A DNA stretch of 64,000 nt from JAWKRB01 sp041389885 (GTDB lineage Bacteria > Myxococcota_A > Polyangia > Polyangiales > Ga0077539). Positions 42,046 to 50,231 of this stretch are shown here, in pieces; the first letter of the stretch is position 1; each line of letters starts with the position of its first letter. The notes beneath the pieces are model-generated. The model searched no databases and was not told where the DNA came from. It was given only the letters and a program-made list of their open reading frames with translations. The DNA lies in NCBI GenBank assembly GCA_041389885.1, contig JAWKRB010000030.1:1-64000 (forward strand), given 5' to 3'. Position numbers and translations under genes: made by a program.

Positions 42046-43101
42046 TCAGGTCCCGCCGTCGGCGCCCGCGTACATGCGGTTGAGCGCGTCGACGGCGCCC
42101 ACGACGTCGCCCTGCCCGAACCAGTCGACGTAGACCACCGACGCCGCGCGCCCGGTCTCGGCGAGGCAGCGGCGCGCGCGGGCGACCACGGCGTCGCGGT
42201 CGTTGGCCTGCCGCGCGAGCTCGGCGTCGGGCACGACCACCCCCATGCCCAGGTCCCGGTAGATGAACTGGTTGAGGTAGTAGATCGAGTTCTCGCCGCG
42301 CCCCCGGTAGAACGCGCACGAGAAGCCCGACGCGGCGGTGACGTTGTAGTCGGTGTCGACGATGTGGTCCCAGAGGTGGAGCATCCACGGAGGGCGCGAG
42401 GCGTCGCGGCTGTCGTTGAAGACCACCAGGCGGCGGCCCGCGTCGATCATCGCCTGCAGCGTGGGCCACTCGCCGGCGCGCTCGAGGGTGAAGAGACGCG
42501 GCGTGAGCCCCACCTCGTCGAAGACCGCCGCGACCCGCGCGGGCGTGACCGCGCTCTCGAGGTAGAGCGTCACGACCTCGCGGGGGTTCGCGTCGAGAAA
42601 CGCCTTGATCTCTCGGAGAATTCCGTCGAGGCGCTCGGTGCCCAGGCGCCCGCGCAGGTCGGTGTTGTGCGTGACGTACACGCGGTCGGCCTCGTCGGGG
42701 TCGGCGCCGTAGTAGGGGCAGGGGCGCAGCCCGAGCCCGCGAATCCCCGCGCGGAGCTGCTCGGAGATGGGCAGGTCCTGATTGGGGAAGATGTACCGAA
42801 CGGGCCCGCCGGCGGCGTAGCTGTACGCGTTGTGCGTCGCGGCGATGGCGACCCGGTCGTAGGTGCGCCCGCAGTTCACGACGAGCCCGTTGCATCCCCC
42901 CGGCTCGCCAGGGTGGGGCGTCGCGCGGGGCACGTCGTCGGCCACCGCGTCCATCGCCGACGCGTCGACGGCGTCAGGCGGCGCGGTCACCTCGAGCGCG
43001 GGCAGGTCGACCGAGGCGTCGACCACGGGCGCGGCGCCCTCGCAGCCCGTGACGAGCGCGAGGGCGAGGGCGAATGACATCGTGGGAGAGGAGCGCTTCA
43101 C
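42046..43101 (-). CDS. PI-PLC-like phosphodiesterase lipoprotein
   Basis: Lipoprotein of 351 aa (signal LALALVTGC, then a D/A/P-rich linker). The catalytic part resembles the X domain of phosphatidylinositol-specific phospholipase C. The first His lies in AIAATHNAYSY and the second in VYVTHNTDL, with LGLRPCPYY and the strand REVVTLYLESAV in between. A WMLHLWDHIVDTDYNVTAASGFSCAFYRGR segment matches PI-PLC-related TIM-barrel proteins of myxobacteria. It should act on exported phosphodiesters, possibly phosphoinositides of prey or host; that target is inferred. It converges with the dehydrogenase gene. Confidence 0.82.
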   Translation of the reverse strand: MKRSSPTMSFALALALVTGCEGAAPVVDASVDLPALEVTAPPDAVDASAMDAVADDVPRATPHPGEPGGCNGLVVNCGRTYDRVAIAATHNAYSYAAGGPVRYIFPNQDLPISEQLRAGIRGLGLRPCPYYGADPDEADRVYVTHNTDLRGRLGTERLDGILREIKAFLDANPREVVTLYLESAVTPARVAAVFDEVGLTPRLFTLERAGEWPTLQAMIDAGRRLVVFNDSRDASRPPWMLHLWDHIVDTDYNVTAASGFSCAFYRGRGENSIYYLNQFIYRDLGMGVVVPDAELARQANDRDAVVARARRCLAETGRAASVVYVDWFGQGDVVGAVDALNRMYAGADGGT

Positions 43102-43144
43102 CCGCGAAGCGTAGCGCGGCTGCGCGCGAGAATCGCGGGGTGGG

Positions 43145-45069
43145 TCAGTGGCCGAAGAGCCCCAGGTTCGCGAGGATGGCGTAGGCCGCCGCGGCCAGCG
43201 ACTCGCCCGCCACCGCGCCCGACGCGAGGGGCACGATGAAGCGCTCGGCGCTCTTCTTTCTGAAGCGCGTCCAGAGCTCGGCGAGGATCGCGCCGAGAAA
43301 GAACGCGAGGGAGTTGGCGAAGGGCACCACGAAGGCGAGACCCACGCCCATGGCGCTGGGGATCCACGGGCGAATCTTCGGCGCGCGCTTCGCGGCGAGG
43401 CGCTCGAGGAGGGGCAGGGCGATGCCCACGACGCCGCCCACGACGATGGCGAGGCGCGCGGTCGCGGGGATGGAGCTCACCCCGGTCGAGAGCGCCTCGG
43501 CGACCGCGAACCACATGCCCGTGGCGGGGGAGTGAAAGGCCTCGAGGGCCGCGCGGTTGGGCACGAGGAGGTACCACGCGGGCACCACGGCGAGGACGCC
43601 GAAGAAGGTGCCGATGAACTGCGCGAGGAACTGCTTTCGCGGGTTCGCGCCGAGGAGGTAGCCCGACTTCAGGTCGGTGAGCAGGTCGGCGCTGGAGCCC
43701 GCCGCGCCCGCGGTGATCCCCGCGGTCATCAGGTTCACGGTCTTGTCGGCGGGGGCGAGCACGGCGTAGACGAGCTGGGTGATCTTGCCCATCGCGCCGA
43801 TGGGGGTGGTGTCGGTCTCGCCGGTGGCGCGGCAGGCGACGAGCGCGAGCGCGAAGGAGAGCACCACCGAGAGCAGCCCGAGGAGCGGGTGGATCCCCAT
43901 CGCGAGCCAGCAGAGGGCCATGAGCCCGAGGGTCACGGGGGCCAGGCCCATGACCATCCACGACGTCGGAACCTCCAGCGCCGCAAGGGGATCGTCGTCA
44001 ACCTTGGCCGCGCCGCCGCGCACGCCCGTCAGCGCCCGGGCGATGGTGCGCCAGCTCATCGCGAAGGAGGTGAGCCCCGAGGCCACCATCAGCGCGGTGC
44101 CCAGCCAGAGCGACCAGCGCGTGACCTTCACGGCCACCAGCACGTTCGCGGGGTTGAGGGCGACCTCCATGTGCCCGATGAAGTGCTTGCCGGGGGCGAC
44201 CCAGGCCTGCTGGCCGAGGACCCAGGGCGCGAGCGCGAGGTAGTTGATCAGCGAGCCGAGCATCATCGACGCGCTCACGCGCAGGCCGACGATCATCCCC
44301 GCGGCGATGAGCAGGAGGCTGGGCTCGAAGGCCATGCCGAGCTGCGCGCCGGAGTAGCTCTGGCCGCCGACGGCGAACATCCTGAACTTCAGCGCGAGCT
44401 CGGGCGGGATGATCTCGAGCGAGCGGAGCATCCCGACCACGCCGCCGGTGACCAGCGCGGAGATCAGCGCGCGGGCCTTCTGCACCGACTCCTGACCCTT
44501 GGCGTAGAGCGACCGGAGCGTCTCCGCCGCCGCGATGCCCGAGGGGAAGGGGAGCTGCTCTTGATTGATCATCTGCCGCTTCATCGGGATCGCGAGGAAC
44601 ACCCCGAGCAGCGCCACGAGCAGCACCCACGCCGTGACGGGGATCCACCCCATGCGTCGTCCGTCGCCGGTGATCATCAGCAGCGCGCCCACCGCCGTCG
44701 CGAGGGTGCCGCCGGTCGAGTACCCCGCCGCCGAGGCCGTCGACTGCATGCAGTTGTTCTCGAGCAGCGTCATCGGCGTCTTCGCGATCCCGAGGACCAT
44801 GAAGAGGTTCCAGATCGCGAAGGAGAGCACGCAGGCCGTGATCGCCACGCCGAAGGCCCAGCCGAGCTTCAGCGTCGTGTAGAGGTTGCTGATCGACATC
44901 AGCATGCCCAGCACGCCCCCATCAGCACCGCGCGCACCGTGAGCTGCGGCGTGTGATCGCCGGCGTAGTAGCGCTCGAACCACACCCGGTCCCGGTCCTC
45001 GGGGGGCACCGCGGCCAGGTCGGGGAGCTCGGCCGGCGCGCCCGTCGCCTCAGACATCTCGACGCTCAT
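43145..45069 (-). CDS. OPT-family oligopeptide transporter, one frameshift near the N-terminus
   Basis: Polytopic transporter of about 640 residues with OPT features: many TM helices, ENNCMQSTASAAGYSTGGTLATAVGALLMI, IPMKRQMINQEQLPFPSGIAAAETLRSLY, AGSSADLLTDLKSGYLLGANPRKQFLAQFIG. The natural start appears to be ATG 45069 (MSVEMSEATGAPAELPDLA). That frame reads through VRAVLMGA and then stops, while the main frame continues with GVLGMLMSISNLYTT. Adding one base at a G5 run near 44915-44925 would join them without loss of residues. It is either a sequencing error or a recent inactivation. OPT proteins import oligopeptides or metal chelates. Confidence 0.85.
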
Positions 45070-45130
45070 GCGGTCAGCGATATCGCGGTCCCGCGCGGGA
45101 GGGCAACGGCCGCGTTGACCTCGCGCGCGG

Positions 45131-45910
45131 ATGAAACAGACTCTCCCCGCCACCCCCATGAGCGAGTACGACAACCCCCACGACCGCCCCGAGGCCGTTC
45201 ACGAGCGCAGCGCGCAAGAAGACCCCTGGGTGATGTACCTCGTGGTCCGCCGCGAGCGGCTCCCGAGCCTCGCCGAGACCGTGTGCGCGGGCGCGGTCGC
45301 CGCGGTCGACTGCGTGGCGGGGTGGCGCGACGACCCGACCTGGCGCGAGGGCTTCGACGCCTGGCTCGCGCGCTCGTTTCGCAAGGTGTGCCTCCGCGCC
45401 AACGAGAAGGACTGGGCGCGCCTCGCGACCTACGACCGAGGCGTGGGCCTCGCGCGGGCCGAGCCCGTCGTCGCCGCCCTCCCGCCGCGCAAGAAGTCTC
45501 AGCGAGACAAGCTCCTGGTGCACCTCCAGGCCTTCGCCACGGGCGAGCACGCCGAGGCCCCGCCGCCGCGCGAGTTGCCCCACGCGATGCGCCTCGTGCT
45601 CAACGGCGACCTGGCGATGAGCACCGGCAAGGCCGTGGCGCAGGCCGCGCACGCCTCCCTCCACGCCCTCGCGGCCTTCGGCGCAGACGACCCCGACGGC
45701 GTCGCCCGGTGGCGCCTCGCGGGCATGCCCTGCGAGCTCCGACGGGCGACGGGGCGCGAGTGGGCGGCGCTGAAGGCCGTCGAGCGGGTGGCGGTGGTGC
45801 GCGACGCGGGGCTCACCGAGATCGCGCCAGGCAGCGAGACCTTCCTCGCGATGGCGCCCTCCGACCGCGGGCGCTGGTCGAGCGCGTACCTGTCCCTCCC
45901 GACGATGTGA
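45131..45910 (+). CDS. Peptidyl-tRNA hydrolase type 2 (Pth2)-domain protein with long N-terminal extension
   Basis: Protein of 259 aa. The C-terminal 110 residues match the archaeal/eukaryotic-type Pth2 fold: MRLVLNGDLAMSTGKAVAQAAHASLHAL (signature L-x-x-x-x-D-L-x-M-x-x-G-K-x-x-A-Q-x-x-H-A), VERVAVVRDAGLTEIAPGSETFLAMAP. The N-terminal 145 residues (VMYLVVRRERLPSLAETVCAGAVAAV) look like a diverged second copy of the fold beginning with a similar strand-helix. Pth2 normally releases peptides from tRNA; a second role for the extended form is possible. The start is uncertain (ATG 45131 or 45158). Confidence 0.8.
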   Translation: MKQTLPATPMSEYDNPHDRPEAVHERSAQEDPWVMYLVVRRERLPSLAETVCAGAVAAVDCVAGWRDDPTWREGFDAWLARSFRKVCLRANEKDWARLATYDRGVGLARAEPVVAALPPRKKSQRDKLLVHLQAFATGEHAEAPPPRELPHAMRLVLNGDLAMSTGKAVAQAAHASLHALAAFGADDPDGVARWRLAGMPCELRRATGREWAALKAVERVAVVRDAGLTEIAPGSETFLAMAPSDRGRWSSAYLSLPTM

Positions 45911-45939
45911 CGGGCGCGCGGGGGCGATACCCTGGCGCC

Positions 45940-46638
45940 ATGTCGCGATACGAACGGATCTACGAAGAGAGCGCCGAGGCCTACGACCTGCTCGTGCGCG
46001 CCGAGGACTGCGACGGCGCCCTCCGCGCGAGGCTCCGCGAGGTCACTGGCGACCTCGCCGGGCGCGACGCGCTCGAGCTGGGCTTCGGCACCGGGCGGGT
46101 GACCCGATGGCTGCTGGAGGCGGGCGCGCGGGTGCGCGGCGTCGAGCGCGCCCCGGCCATGGTCGCCCTCGCGCGCGCGCGCCTAGCCGCCGAGGGGCAC
46201 GACGTGTCGGGGCTCGCCGTGGGCGACGCCTACGGCGCGAGCTTCGGCGCGTCGTGGGCGGCGACGGCGGTGGCGGGGTGGGTCTTCGGCCACGCCGTGA
46301 CCTGGCACCCCGACGACTGGCAGACGAGGGTGCGAGGCGCCCTCGACGCGATGCGCGAGGCGGTGGTCCCTGGCGGCGCGGTGGTGGTGATCGAGACGCT
46401 GGGCACGGGTCACGAGCTGCCGTCGCCGCCCCCGTCGCTCGAGCCCTACTTCGACCTGCTGCAGGACTGCGGCTTCACGCCCGCCGCGCTGCGCACCGAC
46501 TACGCCTTCGACGACGCGGCCGCGGCCGAGCGAGCCACGCGCTTCTTCTTCGGCGACGCGATGGGCGACCGGGTGCGGGAGCGGGGCTGGTCCCGCGTGC
46601 CAGAGTGCACGGGGCTGTGGGTCACGCGGAGGGGGTAG
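45940..46638 (+). CDS. SAM-dependent methyltransferase
   Basis: Class I methyltransferase of 232 aa. Motif I is ALELGFGTGRVTRWLLEAG, motif II GVERAPAMVALARARL, then LAVGDAYGASF and VVIETLGTGHE. The N-terminal YERIYEESAEAYDLLVRAED is the usual cap of small ubiE-like methyltransferases. No substrate can be assigned. It follows the Pth2 gene by about 30 bases on the same strand and may be co-transcribed. Confidence 0.88.
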   Translation: MSRYERIYEESAEAYDLLVRAEDCDGALRARLREVTGDLAGRDALELGFGTGRVTRWLLEAGARVRGVERAPAMVALARARLAAEGHDVSGLAVGDAYGASFGASWAATAVAGWVFGHAVTWHPDDWQTRVRGALDAMREAVVPGGAVVVIETLGTGHELPSPPPSLEPYFDLLQDCGFTPAALRTDYAFDDAAAAERATRFFFGDAMGDRVRERGWSRVPECTGLWVTRRG

Positions 46639-46662
46639 GGCGGGGCGAGGGCGCGCGCGCGG

Positions 46663-48696
46663 TCACTGCGGGGTGACGGTCGCGGTCAGGGTGTAGGAGC
46701 CGCGGTTGTTCTGCGAGAACCCGTCGACGAACACCGTGTAGGTGCCGGGCGTCAGCGTGGTCTCGACGAGGGAGTGACGCGTGTCGCCCGCGTCGTCGTT
46801 GCACGCGCGCTCGGAGCTGGCCGAGGTGCAGTCCTGGCGGATGTACACCGCCGGGTCGTAGCCCTGCGTGGTCGACTCGACCGCGATGCGCACCGCGGAG
46901 GGGCGGGTGACGCGCAGGCGGTAGAGGTTCTCAGGGCTGCGCGCGCCGCCCGCGCACGACGCCTGAAAGCGGTCGTCGCCGTTGGTGGTGCCCGTGACGG
47001 TGCGGCCCGAGACGAGCAGGGGCGCGGTGCGGCAGAGGCGCTCGACCAGCGCGGCGTCTTCGAGGCGCGCGTTCAGGCGAAAGCGACCGAAGGCGCGGGG
47101 GGTCGCGCTGTCGACCACCACGTAGTAGGTGCCCGCGTCGAGCACCTGGTCGAGGGCCGACTGCTCGCCCAGGGCGCCCGCGCGGCAGCGGTCGCGCGCC
47201 GCGGCGATCTGCGTGCAGTCGCGCACGATGGTGAGGGTGCCCTGCTGCCCGAGGTCAGACTGCTCGAACCAGACGCGCGCCCGCGATCGGGTGGGCACGT
47301 CGAGGCGGTAGACCACGTCGTAGCCCTCCTGCGGCGCGCCGCAGGGGGAGGCGAGGTCGTCGTGGGCCTGCAGGGTGTTGCCCTCCACGGGCGTGCCCGG
47401 CGTGAGCGGGACCGCGTCGGCGCAGGTGTCGCCCGGCGTGCTGCCCCCCGCCATGGGCGCGAGGTCGGCCTCGAGGGTGTAGTTGCCCTGCGCGTTGGCG
47501 TGAAAGCCGTCGGCGAAGACGTAGTACGTGCCCTCTTGCAGCACGGTGTTGAGGCGCGAGTGCTGGATGTCCTCGGCGTCGTCGTTGCACGCCAGCTCGC
47601 TGGCCGCGTCGGCGCAGGCGCGGCGCACGTGGATCACGGCGTCGAAGTCGCTCTCGGAGTGGAGCTGCACCCGCGACTCGCGGGGCACCGCGAGGGTGTA
47701 CACGCGCTCGGGGCCGCGGGCGTTGCCGCCGCAGCGGGCGTGAAAGACGTCGTGGTCCTGGGCCGAGAGTTGGCCGGTGACGGGGGTGTTGGGGGGCAGC
47801 GCCGCGGCGTTCTGACAGATCTCCGCGGGGGAGGGCACGTCGGCGAGCTGGAGGGTGAGCGAGTAGCGCCCGCGGTTGCGCCCGAAGCCGTCGGCGAAGA
47901 CGAAGTAGGTGCCGGGGTCGAGGGGGGCCGAGATGCGCGAGTGGCTGGTGTCGCCGTCGTCGTCGTTGCAGGCGACCTCGGTCTCGGCGTCTTCGCACGA
48001 CGCGCGGAGGTAGAGCGTGCCGTCGAAGTTGCCCGAGGTCTCCATCGCGATCGTCGCGAGCTGACGGCGCTCGAGGGTGAAGGTGTAGACGACCTCAGGG
48101 GCGCCGTTGCCCTCCTCGGCCCCGACGCACGACCCGCTCTGGTTGCTCGACCCCTCGCTGGTGTTCCCGCTCACCGCCTGACCCGGCGTGAGGGGGATCG
48201 CCGACGCGCAGGTGCCCGGACCGCCGCCCGCGGCCCCGCCCGCGCCCGCGAAGCCCGCGGGCGGTGAGCCCTGCCAGCGACCCAGGAGGTAGCTCCCAGA
48301 GCCCGCGGTCATCCGGAGCGCGAGGTTGTAGCGGCCCGCGGCGCGGGGGCACCAGGTCAGCGCGGCCTGGGTGCCGTGCGTGGTGTCACCCGCCACGCGC
48401 GCGTTGTTCGCGTCGAAGACCTCGAGGTCGACGTCCCGCGCGCCCTCGCCGCCGAAGGCGACGAAGGTGTAGCAGCGCGCCTGGAGCTCTACCGGGATCT
48501 GCACGCGGCCGCCCTCCGCCAGCGAGCCCTCGGAGAGGTTCCCGAGCTGCGCGATGCCGAGGCTCTCGAGCGTGTTGTGAACCGCCGTGAAACGAGGCTG
48601 AATCCCCGCGCTGCCAGTGCATGAGAGCGCGAGCGCGGCCATCGCCGCGCCCAGGGAGCGTCCCGCGCCCCACCGGCGCGTCCGTCGTGTCGTCAT
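46663..48696 (-). CDS. Lipoprotein with tandem PPC-like beta-sandwich repeats
   Basis: Protein of 677 aa with a lipoprotein signal (SLGAAMAALALSC). About five tandem domains of about 120 residues follow. Each carries a variant of C-x-x-A-x-x-L-x-x-G-x-x-V-x-G-x-T, ERVYTL or EVVYTF, a C...CNDDxxDxxHS motif and a closing PGTYFVFADGF...GxYxLxxxL. This matches the bacterial pre-peptidase C-terminal (PPC)-like family of secreted beta-sandwich modules. The CNDD-D-x-x-HS loops look metal-binding. No peptidase domain is attached, so it may be a surface or carbohydrate-binding protein. ATG 48696 is chosen to place the signal at the N-terminus. Confidence 0.82.
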   Translation of the reverse strand: MTTRRTRRWGAGRSLGAAMAALALSCTGSAGIQPRFTAVHNTLESLGIAQLGNLSEGSLAEGGRVQIPVELQARCYTFVAFGGEGARDVDLEVFDANNARVAGDTTHGTQAALTWCPRAAGRYNLALRMTAGSGSYLLGRWQGSPPAGFAGAGGAAGGGPGTCASAIPLTPGQAVSGNTSEGSSNQSGSCVGAEEGNGAPEVVYTFTLERRQLATIAMETSGNFDGTLYLRASCEDAETEVACNDDDGDTSHSRISAPLDPGTYFVFADGFGRNRGRYSLTLQLADVPSPAEICQNAAALPPNTPVTGQLSAQDHDVFHARCGGNARGPERVYTLAVPRESRVQLHSESDFDAVIHVRRACADAASELACNDDAEDIQHSRLNTVLQEGTYYVFADGFHANAQGNYTLEADLAPMAGGSTPGDTCADAVPLTPGTPVEGNTLQAHDDLASPCGAPQEGYDVVYRLDVPTRSRARVWFEQSDLGQQGTLTIVRDCTQIAAARDRCRAGALGEQSALDQVLDAGTYYVVVDSATPRAFGRFRLNARLEDAALVERLCRTAPLLVSGRTVTGTTNGDDRFQASCAGGARSPENLYRLRVTRPSAVRIAVESTTQGYDPAVYIRQDCTSASSERACNDDAGDTRHSLVETTLTPGTYTVFVDGFSQNNRGSYTLTATVTPQ

Positions 48697-48865
48697 TATG
48701 GGTCTCGCATCCTCTCGCCTCGCGCCTCGCGCGGGGCGGTGCGTTATCGCACGAAACCCGCCGCGGGTGCGTCTGCGAGGCCCGAGCGTACGCCGGCGAC
48801 AGGCGGGTTCTCTCAAGAGCCGCCTCCGGGGTGGCCCGCACGCCGTGTGCTACGTTGACGGTGCG

Positions 48866-50044
48866 ATGAGCGATGCCGCGATGACGATGAACGAAGTGCG
48901 GCGCGAGCGGCTCACGCGACAAGGGCTGCGCGGAGAGGGCAGCCCGCAGACCCTCGCCGAGGGCGTCGCATCGTTGCTCGGCGTGCCCATGCCCGTGGGC
49001 GCCAGCGCCGCCCTGGCGCTGCGGGCGCGCGGGCTCATCGAGCGGCGTGAGGAGCTCGACGAGGCCTGGCTCCAGCGCGGTGAGCTCGCGGCGGTGCCCG
49101 GTCCCCGCGGCATGCTCTGGCTCTGCGCCGCCGCCGACGCGCCCCTCCTACGATCCTTCGCGGTCGCCGACCACGCCGCGCGTGAGGCCCGCGTCGCGTC
49201 TGCGGCCGCGCTCACGGCGGGCGACCTCATCAACGCCCGCGACGCGCTGCGCGTCGCCCTGAGCAAGCCGCTCCGCCCCGAGGAGCTGCGCGAGCGCCTC
49301 GCCCCGGAGCTCACGCGCCCGCTCGGCGCGCAGGTGCAGCGCGCCGGCGCGGTGACCCTCGCGGGCCTGGTGCTCCGCGGGATGTGGTGCGTCGGCGAGG
49401 TCACCCGCGCCCCGGTGTCGGGGCGCGTCGACGGCGAGGTCTTCGCGTACTCCATCGACGGCTACCCCCGGGTCACCCCCAACGCCGCCGAGGCCGTCGA
49501 CGTGGTCGCGCGTCGCTGGTTCGAGGCCCAGGGTCCCGCGAGCGCGCGCGCCTTCGCGGCGGCCTTCGGCATCGCCGCGGGCAGGGCCGCCGCGGCGCTC
49601 AAGCCCTTGCGGCTCAAGGCGATTCGCGCGGATTTCTCCGACGATCCCCTGCTCTGCGCGGGCGACCTCTCGACCGCGCCCTGGCGGTCGCCGGAGGTGG
49701 CGCTGCTCGGGGTGCGCGACCCGCTCACGGACGCGTCGCCGACGCTGGCGGGCCTCGCGGCGCCAGAGCGCGCGCGGGGCGCCCTCGTTCGTTCGCTGGG
49801 CCCTGCGCCTCTGGTGATGGTCGACGGCGAGGTCGAGGGCACCTGGGGCGTCGACGCCCAGGGGCACGTGGCGCTGAGGCTCTTCGGTGAGCTCGAGGCG
49901 GGCGCGCACGAGGCCGTGCGCAACGCCGCCGAGACGCTGCAGTGGTTCATTCGTGACTCGCTCGGGGCGAGGCCCGCGCTGCACGGCACCGCGCTGCCGC
50001 GGCAGCTCCCGCCCATCACCGCCGAGATCGGCGGAGGGCTCTAG
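48866..50044 (+). CDS. AlkZ-like winged-helix DNA-binding protein
   Basis: Protein of 392 aa resembling the HTH_42/AlkZ superfamily of repeated winged-helix DNA glycosylases. The features are an N-terminal RRERLTRQGLRG, a central WLQRGELAAVPGPRGMLWLCAAADAPLLRSF, a wing-containing VTLAGLVLRGMWCVGEVTR, WFEAQGPASARAFAAAFGIAAGRAAAALKPL and a C-terminal PLVMVDGEVEGTWGVDAQG. The catalytic Q-x-Q of AlkZ would fall near GVPMPVGASAALALRARG and is not visible, so glycosylase activity is doubtful. The stop codon TAG forms part of the motif at 50041. Confidence 0.7.
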   Translation: MSDAAMTMNEVRRERLTRQGLRGEGSPQTLAEGVASLLGVPMPVGASAALALRARGLIERREELDEAWLQRGELAAVPGPRGMLWLCAAADAPLLRSFAVADHAAREARVASAAALTAGDLINARDALRVALSKPLRPEELRERLAPELTRPLGAQVQRAGAVTLAGLVLRGMWCVGEVTRAPVSGRVDGEVFAYSIDGYPRVTPNAAEAVDVVARRWFEAQGPASARAFAAAFGIAAGRAAAALKPLRLKAIRADFSDDPLLCAGDLSTAPWRSPEVALLGVRDPLTDASPTLAGLAAPERARGALVRSLGPAPLVMVDGEVEGTWGVDAQGHVALRLFGELEAGAHEAVRNAAETLQWFIRDSLGARPALHGTALPRQLPPITAEIGGGL

Positions 50045-50061
50045 ACCCTTTCCACAGGGGA
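50041..50061 (+). repeat. Stop-codon-linked motif, copy 2
   Basis: CTAG, four variable bases and TTTCCACAGGGGA, with TAG serving as the stop of the AlkZ-like gene. It matches 28891-28911 at 19 of 21 positions and stands in the same relation to a stop codon. It lies directly before the 50079 hairpin element. Confidence 0.6.
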
Positions 50062-50078
50062 GGTGAAGGGTTCAGCGT

Positions 50079-50169
50079 GAGCGCTCCGGGGGCAGCGCCT
50101 CTCCGCGAGCACCGTCTCCATTGAAACTGCTCCAGAATGGATGCGTTCGACCTGGCCCCCGGAGCGCTC
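50079..50169. repeat. Hairpin element related to the 4.2-kb repeat
   Basis: Outer arms GAGCGCTCCGGGGGC (50079-50093) and its exact reverse complement (50155-50169) enclose 61 bases. Within lies 50107-50154, which matches the opposite strand of 4214-4261. The first 21 bases match at 20 positions, the next 7 differ, and the last 20 match at 17, with identical spacing. The element lies between two convergent genes and could also act as a bidirectional terminator. Confidence 0.7.
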
Positions 50170-50231
50170 GCGTCGCTCCAGGCTCCGACGCGACCTCGCG
50201 GGGATCCCTGCTTCAGAGCACGACGCGAGCC

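Noticed and set aside
50087..50127. CRISPR-like repeat end (CCATTGAAAC) here and on the minus strand near 4241
   Set aside because: The ATTGAAAC ending resembles CRISPR repeats, but there is no second regularly spaced copy at either place. The homology also continues beyond the supposed repeat end, and no cas gene is present. A dispersed hairpin element explains it better.
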